From assembly GCF_004331465.1 (NCBI RefSeq), contig NZ_SJKB01000009.1, positions 186,001 through 250,000 of the forward strand: a stretch of 64,000 bases of DNA. Reading direction: 5' to 3'. The stretch is from Kribbella pittospori. GTDB taxonomy: Bacteria; Actinomycetota; Actinomycetes; Propionibacteriales; Kribbellaceae. Made by a program: the position numbers and the translations under genes. The stretch's first letter is position 1, and every line of letters starts with the position of its first letter. Shown here one piece after another: positions 24,528 through 33,141 of this stretch. The notes under the pieces are model-generated. The model saw only the letters and a list, made by a program, of their open reading frames with translations, had not been told where the DNA came from and searched no databases.

Positions 24528-27500
24528 TTATGGGTTGCAGCTCAGCTTGGCCTCCGCCCAGTCGGCGTGATCGCTGGTGACGCCGTCGCCGCCGTCGGTG
24601 ACTTGCAGCGTCAACGTCTGGCCTCCGGTCACGTCCACCGAGACGTTCGCGGTCGGCGACGTACCGGTGAGCAGGTCCGAGGTGTACTTCGCGGTCCCGT
24701 CGACGAGGACCTTGAAGCTGACCTTGCCGCGGTCCTCCATCTCGTCGTCGACCCCGGCCTTGGCGGTGAAGGTCTTGCAGTTGCCGCCCATCCGGACACT
24801 CACCGACGACGCCGCGTGGGTCCCGAGCCCCTTCGCGTACTGCACGCCGTCGAGGGTGATCGGACCGCCGTCACCGGCTCCGTCCTCGCCGTTGCTGTGG
24901 TCCCGTTCGACCGGTCCCCAGCCGTTCGTCGAGTCGAGGAACTCCAGGTCACTCACCCACTGCTCACCAGTCGGTGCCGGAGGCAACGGCTTGTCGGCGA
25001 TCGTGGCGGCGAAGAACCCGAGCCCACCGCCGGGCAGCTTGATCGCCTTGACCGTCTTGCCCGGATCGAGCGGTACGGCGGTGTAGAAGACCCGGTAGTC
25101 CGTCGTGGTGTTGGCGAGACCCGCAGGGGTGTAGCGGCCCTTCACCGACACCGCCAGCTTGGCTCCACCGGTGGCCGGGTCCTGACAGCACCAGTTGGGG
25201 AGCTGGAACGTGCCTTGGGACTCGGTGCCGTCGGTGTAGATGATCGTCACCGAGCCGCGGGCGTTGAGACTCGCGCCTGCGCCCAGGAGCGCCAGATGCG
25301 AACCGGTGCCCGAGACAAGGATCGGAGCGGGCTGGTTCTTCACCAGGTTCGGCGTTCCTGGTGCCCCGGTCGGCCAGGTGAACTCGGCGTCCTGGACGGT
25401 CACCGTCGCGCCCGGCGTGTAGCCGGCCGCCGCAAGTGCCTCTCCGTTGTAGCTGTTGCCGGATCCATCGAAGTTGCCCTGGGCATAGGTTGCCGCGTCA
25501 CTGACACCGACCACGTTCGCTGCCTGAGACAACGAGGCATAAGGCAACTGAGCCGTCGCGACCGCGCTGTTCGTGTAGCTGTTACCTTGCGCAACATAAG
25601 TCGCAGCGAGCTCCAACGTGAAGCTCGCCGGTTTCACGTCCGCCCCGGGAGTGACCTGCAGCTTGGTCGTCACGGTCTGCCCAGGCCGGACGGTGTCGAA
25701 CACCTTCTGCCCGGCGACGGTCCAACCAGCCGGCGGCTGGAGCGCGAGGTTCACGTTGCGCATCGTGGTCGGGCTGCCGTTGCGGAACGTGGCAGTGACC
25801 TCGGTCGCCTGGCCCGGAGCGTTCCACAACGACGGCGTGGTGAGCTCAGGCGTGCCGAAGGTGTTCGCCACATCGGGACCACCGACGGAAGATGTCCCGC
25901 TGAGTCGGACCACCGCGTTGCTTGCGGTGGAAATTGCTGCCGTCTGTACCCGGACCACTCCGTTCTCATAGGTCCAACTGGCCTTGCGGCCGTCCACGGT
26001 GACCTCGCGCGGTGCGGTGCCGGTGTGGACCGTCAGCTCGTACGGACGGGTTGCGGGCTTACCGGCGTACGTCCCGACACTCGCGCCGATCTTCACCGTC
26101 ACGTCGCCGCGGTCCTGCGTCGGCGCGTCCACGGTGAAGGTCTGGGTGGCGGACTTCTGCGAACGAGTGACGCGGTCGTCCTCGTAGAGACTGAACGACG
26201 ACTTGCCCTGCGGGTAGATGTCGAGCGTGAGCCGGTCACCGAAGCCCTGCTCGGCCGCGGAGTTGATGCCCTGCTTCCACATCGGTACGACGGCACCCGC
26301 CTTCACGAACAGCGGCAGCGTGTCGAGCGCGGCGTGGTAGCCGTTGACGGTCGTCGGGCCGTTGTAGACCCGGCCGGTCCAGTAGTCGATCCACTGACCC
26401 TTCGGCAGGTAGATCCCGCTCTTCACCTCGTCCGCGCCCCACATCGGCGCGACCAGGAAGTCCTCACCGGCCAGGAACTCGTACTTCGTGGTGTCGTCCC
26501 AGGTCTTCGGGTCGTTCGGGTATTCCAGCACCAGCGACCGGTTCAGCGGTGCGCCGGTCCGGTGCGCCTCGGCGGCGTACGTGTAGAAGTACGGCAGCAG
26601 GCGCTCGCGGAGCTTGAGGTACTTGCGGTTGATCGAGGTGTACGGCTCGCCGTACGCCCAGGGCTGCTTGATCGCCGGGGTGGCCCAGCCAGACATGGTC
26701 ATGAAGGCCGGGTTGAACACCTTCCACTGCATGTCCCGCACATACGAAGTGGCCGAGCCGCCGAAGATGCCGTCCACGTCGCCGGCGCTGTAGGCGATGC
26801 CGGAGTTGCCGGAGCCGGTGATGGCCGGGATCTGCCACTTGATGGCGTCCAGTGAACCGCTGTGGTCCCCGGTCCACTGCACCGCACACCGCTGCGCACC
26901 GGCCCAGCCCTCCACCATCCAGGCGAAGCCGCGGGCGTTGCTGTACTGCTCGATGCCGTCGTGCGCGGTGTCGCAGGCGCTCAGCGCGTGCCGGTAGCCC
27001 GGACCGACCCAGGCGACGTCCAGCTTGCGTACCCGCACTCCGGCCTCGCCGACCTCGTCCGGCTGCCGGTCCAGCGACGACTGCGTCCACAGACCCATCT
27101 GGATGTCGCGGTCGCGCAACTCGTCACCGGTCTGCTTGAGCGCGGGGATCTCACGCTTGCCCCACCAGGTGCCGTCGACCTGCTCGGAGTCGGTGTCGTC
27201 GGAGTAGCCGCAGCCGTAGTCGTCGTTGACCAGCATCCAGCCACCGGGCATGTCCTCGTCCTTGAACCGCTGTGCGACCTTCACCGCGTCCAGCGTCGTC
27301 ACCTTGTCCGGGTGCACCTTCCAGTCGTTGCTGGGATCGGGGTCCGTCCCGTAGTGACCGCGGTTGTAGCAGTCCGAGTCGCCGTACTCGAGTCCGTAGA
27401 TCGGCGGCATGAACGGGCGGCCGGTGAGCTCGGTGTAGCGGTCCAGCGAGGTCTTGAGGTCGCCGATGAAGTAGTACGCGTCGAACCGCTGCTCGTCGTG

Positions 27501-28199
27501 CTTGGTGACGACGGGGTCGGTGAAGCTGTAGCTACCGGGGCTGAACGTGTTCCGCAGTACGCCGTACCCGGCCGTACTCATGTAGTACGGCGACGCGTTC
27601 GGGTTGCCGCCGTCCTCCCAGTTGAAGTCGCGGGAGATCGTGATCGTCTGGTCGCGGTGCGAGAAGCGGCCGTTCTGCATGCCGCCGCCGAAGAACTGCT
27701 CGCTCGGTCCGCGGCCCAGCGACTGGGTGGTGGACGTGTCGTCCCAGGACAGCGGCGCCGTCTCGGCCCAGACCAGCTGGCCGTTGCTGCGGTAGACGCT
27801 GAACTTGAGTGGGTGCTTCTGCGCGCGGACCTCGACCTTGCCGCTCGTGAGCGAGTAGTACGAGCCACGGTCCCGCCAGGACGTGTGCGGGGTGCCGTAG
27901 TCGGTCTTGGTGACGATCGTCGACGCGGGCTCGTTCGGGTCGGTGGGCGGCGTACCGGCCGGGTCGGTGAAGTTCCCGTCGGGCGCCAGCCAGAGCCGGA
28001 ACACGTCGTCCTTCAGGAAGACGACCCGGACCTTCGCGGCACCGGCCGTCAGGGTGTACGTCGCCTTGTCGGCCGCGAAGCCGGTGACGTCACCGAGCGC
28101 CGTGCTGTCGGCCCGCGCAGGAGCGGCCGTGTGCACAAGAGCGCCGGCGATCAGAGCCACGGCGACTAATGAACGTTTCATGCGGGCGGAGATGTTCAC
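24528..28199 (-). CDS. Secreted glycoside hydrolase family 31 enzyme with NEW3 and NPCBM domains
   Basis: A 1223-residue exported glycosidase. The order is Sec signal (RSLVAVALIAGALVHTAAPARA), GH31 N-terminal beta domain (about 45-250), catalytic barrel (about 255-610), DUF5110-like domain (about 690-790), a NEW3-type Ig domain (about 800-900), a further beta domain, and a C-terminal NPCBM module (about 1080-1223). The likely nucleophile is Asp394 in KLDVAWVGPGY and the acid/base Asp445 in WTGDHSGS. The first motif differs from the WxDMNE form of ordinary alpha-glucosidases and recalls the alpha-N-acetylgalactosaminidase branch, which is an uncertain suggestion. The GTG start is divergent from the lipase gene. 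Confidence 0.9.
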   Translation of the reverse strand: MNISARMKRSLVAVALIAGALVHTAAPARADSTALGDVTGFAADKATYTLTAGAAKVRVVFLKDDVFRLWLAPDGNFTDPAGTPPTDPNEPASTIVTKTDYGTPHTSWRDRGSYYSLTSGKVEVRAQKHPLKFSVYRSNGQLVWAETAPLSWDDTSTTQSLGRGPSEQFFGGGMQNGRFSHRDQTITISRDFNWEDGGNPNASPYYMSTAGYGVLRNTFSPGSYSFTDPVVTKHDEQRFDAYYFIGDLKTSLDRYTELTGRPFMPPIYGLEYGDSDCYNRGHYGTDPDPSNDWKVHPDKVTTLDAVKVAQRFKDEDMPGGWMLVNDDYGCGYSDDTDSEQVDGTWWGKREIPALKQTGDELRDRDIQMGLWTQSSLDRQPDEVGEAGVRVRKLDVAWVGPGYRHALSACDTAHDGIEQYSNARGFAWMVEGWAGAQRCAVQWTGDHSGSLDAIKWQIPAITGSGNSGIAYSAGDVDGIFGGSATSYVRDMQWKVFNPAFMTMSGWATPAIKQPWAYGEPYTSINRKYLKLRERLLPYFYTYAAEAHRTGAPLNRSLVLEYPNDPKTWDDTTKYEFLAGEDFLVAPMWGADEVKSGIYLPKGQWIDYWTGRVYNGPTTVNGYHAALDTLPLFVKAGAVVPMWKQGINSAAEQGFGDRLTLDIYPQGKSSFSLYEDDRVTRSQKSATQTFTVDAPTQDRGDVTVKIGASVGTYAGKPATRPYELTVHTGTAPREVTVDGRKASWTYENGVVRVQTAAISTASNAVVRLSGTSSVGGPDVANTFGTPELTTPSLWNAPGQATEVTATFRNGSPTTMRNVNLALQPPAGWTVAGQKVFDTVRPGQTVTTKLQVTPGADVKPASFTLELAATYVAQGNSYTNSAVATAQLPYASLSQAANVVGVSDAATYAQGNFDGSGNSYNGEALAAAGYTPGATVTVQDAEFTWPTGAPGTPNLVKNQPAPILVSGTGSHLALLGAGASLNARGSVTIIYTDGTESQGTFQLPNWCCQDPATGGAKLAVSVKGRYTPAGLANTTTDYRVFYTAVPLDPGKTVKAIKLPGGGLGFFAATIADKPLPPAPTGEQWVSDLEFLDSTNGWGPVERDHSNGEDGAGDGGPITLDGVQYAKGLGTHAASSVSVRMGGNCKTFTAKAGVDDEMEDRGKVSFKVLVDGTAKYTSDLLTGTSPTANVSVDVTGGQTLTLQVTDGGDGVTSDHADWAEAKLSCNP

Positions 28200-28317
28200 G
28201 ACTGCCTCACTTCACGCATCTATGAACAAGAGTGCGCTCATTGAAGCTCACCCGTCGGCGGTTGTCATCAGCTCGCCGTCATGAAGTTGAGACGAGGTCG
28301 CTATCACGGGGTGAAAT

Positions 28318-29652
28318 GTGGCCGTGACGATGAGTCGCATGGCGAACAGGCGTCCCATCCGCACCACCAGTCACACAAGGCGCGGTGTGCTGACGGCAGG
28401 GCTGGCCGCAGGTCTGGCGATGGCCGCTCCCGGCGTCGCTCGAGCCGTCCGGTTCGACCCGGAGCAGGACGACCCCGACTTCCACCCGGTGACCTTTGAG
28501 GTACCGGCGCCGACCGGGCGCAAGGCGCTCGGGACGACCGCCGTCCATCTCATCGATCAGTCCCGGCCGGACCCGAGCATGCCGAGCGGCCGGCGGGAGC
28601 TGATGATCAGCATCTGGTATCCGGCCTCTGTGGTCGGCTCGGCGCCGTTCGCGAAGTACATGCCGGCCCGGACCGCCAAGGAGGTGGACAACACCTGGAC
28701 CGGTGAGTACGGCCTCGCGCTGCCACCCGGCTCGTTCGACTTCGCCGGTACCGAGACGCACTCCCGCGTGGACGCGCCGATGCAGCCGATGCGGCACCCC
28801 GTCGTACTGTTCTCTCCCGGCTATCAGTACAGCCGGTTCGTAAACACTGCCCAGGTCGAGGAGCTGGCCAGCCGCGGGTACGTCGTGGTGACGATGGACC
28901 ACACGCACGAGACGCCGGTCGAGTTCCCGGGTGGACGGTTCCTGCCTGGCGTACCGGCCTCCCAGTTGCCGGATCCGGTCTTCACCCGGAAGGCAGTCGA
29001 GACCCGGACAGCCGACGCGCGGTTCGTGCTGGACCAGCTGGAGCTGATCGCCGCCGGGCAGAACCCCGGTGCCGAGGGCAACGACCTCCCGCCGGGGATG
29101 GCGGCCGGGCTCGACCTGCGCCGTGTCGGCATGTTCGGCTTCTCGCTCGGTGGCTATGCGACCGCGAACACGTTGCTCGAGGACCGCCGGATCTCGGCCG
29201 GCCTGGACCTGGACGGCACCCTGCAGGACGACCTCGCGAAGGGTCCGCTCGGCGAGGTCGCGCGTAAGGGTCTGGACCAGCCGTTCCTGCTGTTCGGATC
29301 GGACACCACCCAGCGGACCGATCCGGACCAGGAGAACTACGACAAGTCCTGGGCCAGCTTCTGGGAGGCCCAGCGCGGCTGGAAGCTGAACCTGCGGCTG
29401 GCCGGCGCGAAGCAGAAGGCGTTCACCGATTACCAGTTCGTCTTCGACCAGTTGTTCCGTGAGATCTACGGCGACGACCCGATCATCACCTCGGTGATGA
29501 CGGCCCTCGTCGGCAAAGCCGACCCCGCGCGCAGCGTGCTCGCGCAGCGCGAATACCTCGTGGCGTTCTTCGACCAGACCCTGCGCCGGCGGCCCGGGTT
29601 GCTGCTGCGTGGCGACTCCCCGAAATACCCGGAGATCCGTTTCGCCCGCTGA
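28318..29652 (+). CDS. Tat-exported alpha/beta hydrolase, lipase / PAF-acetylhydrolase-like
   Basis: About 444 residues. The N-terminus has a twin-arginine signal (TRRGVLTAGLAAGLAMAAPGVA). The catalytic Ser is in GFSLGGYA, and the fold is indicated by HPVVLFSPGYQYSRF (oxyanion strand) and SRGYVVVTMDHTHETP. The segment RRELMISIWYPAS is typical of platelet-activating-factor acetylhydrolase-like and polyester-degrading lipases. A GTG at 28318 is used; an ATG four codons later is equally possible, and no strong ribosome-binding site decides. The 118-base gap to the divergent GH31 gene holds both promoters. Confidence 0.85.
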   Translation: MAVTMSRMANRRPIRTTSHTRRGVLTAGLAAGLAMAAPGVARAVRFDPEQDDPDFHPVTFEVPAPTGRKALGTTAVHLIDQSRPDPSMPSGRRELMISIWYPASVVGSAPFAKYMPARTAKEVDNTWTGEYGLALPPGSFDFAGTETHSRVDAPMQPMRHPVVLFSPGYQYSRFVNTAQVEELASRGYVVVTMDHTHETPVEFPGGRFLPGVPASQLPDPVFTRKAVETRTADARFVLDQLELIAAGQNPGAEGNDLPPGMAAGLDLRRVGMFGFSLGGYATANTLLEDRRISAGLDLDGTLQDDLAKGPLGEVARKGLDQPFLLFGSDTTQRTDPDQENYDKSWASFWEAQRGWKLNLRLAGAKQKAFTDYQFVFDQLFREIYGDDPIITSVMTALVGKADPARSVLAQREYLVAFFDQTLRRRPGLLLRGDSPKYPEIRFAR

Positions 29653-29901
29653 GACGGCGTACCCTCGGGGCAGCACCGGGGGCCGGGAGGTGGCCGCGCC
29701 GCGACGCGCGACGACTGTGGGTGGTTCGCCACTTTCTGAAACCCTGGGAGGCGGACCGGGGGTGGCAGCGGTTACCGTGCGTTGAGAAATGTGTTGCCGT
29801 CGGCCGTACCCTGTCCTCGGACGGGGTCGATCTGTGCCCGGGGGAACAGACGTACAGTCATGGACGTTGCCGGCAGGACGAGAGCGAGAGCAAGGAGCGC
29901 A

Positions 29902-32658
29902 GTGGCAGGGGCAGCAGGGACGAAGACATCAGCGGGCAGCCGCCTGGTGATCGTCGAGTCGCCGAAGAAGGCGCGGATGATCGCCGGCTTCCTGGGGTCC
30001 GGGTACGTGGTGGAGTCGAGCTTCGGCCACATCCGCGACCTGCCGAGCGGAGCGGACGAGATCCCGGCGAAGTACAAGGGCCTGCCGTGGGCGCGGCTCG
30101 GCGTCAACGTCGAGGACCACTTCGACCCGCTGTACGTCGTACCGGCGGACAAGCGGGCCCAGATCCGCAAGCTGAAGGACCTGCTCAAGGGCGCCGACGA
30201 ACTCTTCCTGGCCACCGACGAGGACCGCGAGGGCGAGGCGATCGCCTGGCACCTGCTGGAGGAGCTGAAGCCGCGGGTCCCGGTGAAGCGGATGGTCTTC
30301 CACGAGATCACGCCGAAGGCGATCCAGGACGCGGTCGGCAACGCCCGCGACATCGACGAGGCGCTGGTCGACGCGCAGGAGGCGCGCCGGATCCTCGACC
30401 GGCTGTACGGCTACGAGGTCTCGCCGGTGCTGTGGAAGAAGGTCATGCCGAAGCTGTCGGCGGGCCGCGTGCAGTCCGTCGCGATCCGGATGGTGGTCGA
30501 CCGGGAGCGGGAGCGGATCGCGTTCCGCAGCGCGTCGTACTGGGATCTGGACGCCACCCTCGACGCGGGTGAGGGTCGCTCGCCCCGGCAGTTCCCGACC
30601 CGGCTGATCTCGGTGGACAGCCGGCGGGTCGCTCAGGGGCGCGACTTCAGCTCGATCGGTGAGCTGAAGAGCCAGAACACGGTCCATCTGAACGAGGCGA
30701 CCGCGACCGCACTGGCCGGTGCGCTGCGCGACTCGCAGTTCTCCGTCCGGTCGATCGAGTCCAAGCCGTACACCCGCAAGCCGTACGCGCCGTTCCGGAC
30801 CACCACGCTGCAGCAGGAGGCCGGCCGCAAGCTCGGCATGTCCGCCTCGCAGACCATGCAGATCGCCCAGCGGCTGTACGAGAACGGCAACATCACCTAT
30901 ATGCGTACGGACAGCGTCACGCTGTCCGACACCGCGATCACCGCGGCCCGGGCCCAGGTCCGGGAGCTGTACGGCGCGTCGTACCTGCCGGACAAGCCGC
31001 GCGTCTACACCTCCAAGGTGAAGAACGCGCAGGAGGCGCACGAGGCGATCCGGCCGGCCGGTGAGGTCTTCCAGACCCCGGCGCAGACCGGTCTGTCCGG
31101 TGCGGAGTACCGGCTCTACGAGCTGATCTGGATGCGCACCATCGCGTCCCAGATGAAGGACGCCGAGGGCCGCAGCGTCTCGATCCGGATCGACGCGACC
31201 GCGTCGACCGGCGAGAAGTGCGAGTTCACCTCGTCCGGCCGCGTGATCACCTTCCACGGCTTCCTGAAGGCGTACGTCGAGGGCGCGGACGATCCGTCCG
31301 CCGGGACGGACGACCAGGAGACCCGGCTGCCCGACGTGACCGAGGGCGACGTACTGCCCGCGGTCGAGGTGCTCGCCTCCGGGCACGAGACCAAGCCGCC
31401 GGCCCGCTACACCGAGGCCACGCTGATCCGCGAGATGGAAGAGCGCGAGATCGGCCGCCCGTCGACGTACGCGACCATCCTCGGGACGAACGTGGCCCGC
31501 GGATACATCTACAAGAAGGGCCAGGCGCTGGTGCCGGCCTGGCTGGCGTTCGCGGTGGTTCGGCTGCTGGAGGAGCACTTCACCCGGCTCGTCGACTACA
31601 CGTTCACCGCGTCGATGGAGGACATCCTCGACGAGGTCGCGGCCGGCAACCTGCAGCGCGAGGGCGTGCTCGGCCGGTTCTACTTCGGTGACGACGGCGT
31701 CGAGGGCCTGCAGTCGATGGTCAGCGACCTGGGCGACATCGACGCCCGCGAGATGTCGACGTTCCCGGTCGGCGGCGACGACTCCGGGGTCGTGCTCCGG
31801 GTCGGTCGCTACGGGCCGTACGTCGAGGACAAGGACGAGCGGCGCGCCAACGTGCCGGAGGACCTGCCGCCGGACGAGCTGACCGTGGACAAGGCCCAGG
31901 AGCTGCTCAGCCAGCCGTCCGGGGTCGAGCACGAGCTGGGTAACGCGCCTGACACCGGGCTGAAGGTGGTCGCGAAGGCCGGGCGGTTCGGGCCGTACGT
32001 GACCGAGGTCCTGCCGGAGGACGCGCCGAAGAGCGCCAAGCCGCGGACCGGTTCGCTGCTGAAGTCGATGACGCTGGAGAGCATCGACCTCGGCGACGCG
32101 ATGAAGCTGCTGTCGCTGCCGCGGGTGGTCGGGAAGGATCCATCCACGGACGAGGAGATCACGGCGCAGAACGGGCGCTACGGGCCGTACCTGAAGAAGG
32201 GGACGGACTCGCGGTCGCTGGCGACCGAGGAGCAGATGTTCGACATCACGCTCGAGGAGGCTCTCAAGATCTACTCCGAGCCGAAGCAGCGTGGCCGTCG
32301 GGCCGCGGCTCCGCCGCTGAAGGAGCTGGGCGAGGACCCGGAGTCGGGCAAGCCGGTCGTGGTCAAGGAGGGCCGCTTCGGTCCGTACGTGACCGACGGC
32401 GAGACGAACGCGACCCTGCGCAAGGACGACTCGGTCGACTCGATCTCACTGCTGCGCGCGGCCGAGCTGCTCGCCGACAAGCGGGCCCGTGGACCGGTGA
32501 AGAAGACGGCCCGGAAGTCGCCGGCGAAGAAGACCGCGGCGAAGAAGACGGCTGCCAAGAAGACGGCGACCAAGAAGACCACCACCAAGAAGGCCGCCGC
32601 GAAGAAGACGGCGACCAAGAAGACGGCGACCAAGAAGACGGCCGCGAAGAAGTCGTAG
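29902..32658 (+). CDS. topA: DNA topoisomerase I
   Basis: A 918-residue type IA topoisomerase that relaxes negative supercoils. The Toprim domain begins RLVIVESPKKARMIAGFLG, with acidic residues in LATDEDREGEAIAWHL. The active-site Tyr333 is in GNITYMRTDS. The C-terminal part carries repeated domains with GRFGPYVT-type motifs and ends in a Lys/Ala/Thr tail of about 45 residues made of KKTA units. That tail type aids DNA binding and processivity in actinobacterial enzymes. The GTG start has AAGGAG four bases upstream; longer in-frame starts lack one. The 249 bases before it hold no other gene. Confidence 0.97.
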   Translation: MAGAAGTKTSAGSRLVIVESPKKARMIAGFLGSGYVVESSFGHIRDLPSGADEIPAKYKGLPWARLGVNVEDHFDPLYVVPADKRAQIRKLKDLLKGADELFLATDEDREGEAIAWHLLEELKPRVPVKRMVFHEITPKAIQDAVGNARDIDEALVDAQEARRILDRLYGYEVSPVLWKKVMPKLSAGRVQSVAIRMVVDRERERIAFRSASYWDLDATLDAGEGRSPRQFPTRLISVDSRRVAQGRDFSSIGELKSQNTVHLNEATATALAGALRDSQFSVRSIESKPYTRKPYAPFRTTTLQQEAGRKLGMSASQTMQIAQRLYENGNITYMRTDSVTLSDTAITAARAQVRELYGASYLPDKPRVYTSKVKNAQEAHEAIRPAGEVFQTPAQTGLSGAEYRLYELIWMRTIASQMKDAEGRSVSIRIDATASTGEKCEFTSSGRVITFHGFLKAYVEGADDPSAGTDDQETRLPDVTEGDVLPAVEVLASGHETKPPARYTEATLIREMEEREIGRPSTYATILGTNVARGYIYKKGQALVPAWLAFAVVRLLEEHFTRLVDYTFTASMEDILDEVAAGNLQREGVLGRFYFGDDGVEGLQSMVSDLGDIDAREMSTFPVGGDDSGVVLRVGRYGPYVEDKDERRANVPEDLPPDELTVDKAQELLSQPSGVEHELGNAPDTGLKVVAKAGRFGPYVTEVLPEDAPKSAKPRTGSLLKSMTLESIDLGDAMKLLSLPRVVGKDPSTDEEITAQNGRYGPYLKKGTDSRSLATEEQMFDITLEEALKIYSEPKQRGRRAAAPPLKELGEDPESGKPVVVKEGRFGPYVTDGETNATLRKDDSVDSISLLRAAELLADKRARGPVKKTARKSPAKKTAAKKTAAKKTATKKTTTKKAAAKKTATKKTATKKTAAKKS

Positions 32659-32673
32659 CTTGAGGAGGCCGAT

Positions 32674-33105
32674 GTGACGAGTGCTGTCGAGGTCACCGCG
32701 CAACGGCTGCGGGACCGGGGCGAGCGGGTCACACCGGCCCGGCTGGCGGTCGTCGAGGTGCTCGCCGGCACGGAGGAGCACCTCAGCGCCGAGCAGATCG
32801 GCGAGCGCGCCGAGGAGTTGCGTCCGGGGATCCACCGCGCCACGGTCTACCGGGCGCTGGACGCGCTCGGCGAGTTCGGCCTCGTCACCCACGTCCACCT
32901 CGGCCGCGCGGGGACGACGTACCACTTGGCTGGGGATCTCGCGCCTCGCCACCTGCACCTGCGCTGCTCCGAGTGCGGCACGGTGTACGACGCTCCCGGC
33001 GACATCCTCGAGGCCGCCCGGAAGAAGGTCCAGCGCGAGCTCGGCTTCCAGTTGGCACCCGAGCAGGTCGCCCTGGTCGGCGTGTGCGTGGAGTGCCAGG
33101 GCTGA
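32674..33105 (+). CDS. Fur-family metal-dependent repressor
   Basis: A 143-residue regulator. A winged helix (about residues 15-85, HRATVYRALDALGEFGLV) is followed by a dimerisation domain with the metal motif APRHLHLRCSECG and a second CVEC pair at the C-terminus, the structural zinc site of Fur/Zur proteins. Which metal or signal it senses cannot be told. The GTG start has GAGGAGG five bases upstream and lies 15 bases after topA, so the two are probably cotranscribed. Confidence 0.92.
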   Translation: MTSAVEVTAQRLRDRGERVTPARLAVVEVLAGTEEHLSAEQIGERAEELRPGIHRATVYRALDALGEFGLVTHVHLGRAGTTYHLAGDLAPRHLHLRCSECGTVYDAPGDILEAARKKVQRELGFQLAPEQVALVGVCVECQG

Positions 33106-33141
33106 GTCCCCCTGTCCATATCTGTTCATCGGTGTGGATTC

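Noticed and set aside
24456..28169. Long plus-strand open frames antisense to the GH31 gene
   Set aside because: They have no ribosome-binding sites or domains, and the GH31 frame on the other strand is unmistakable.
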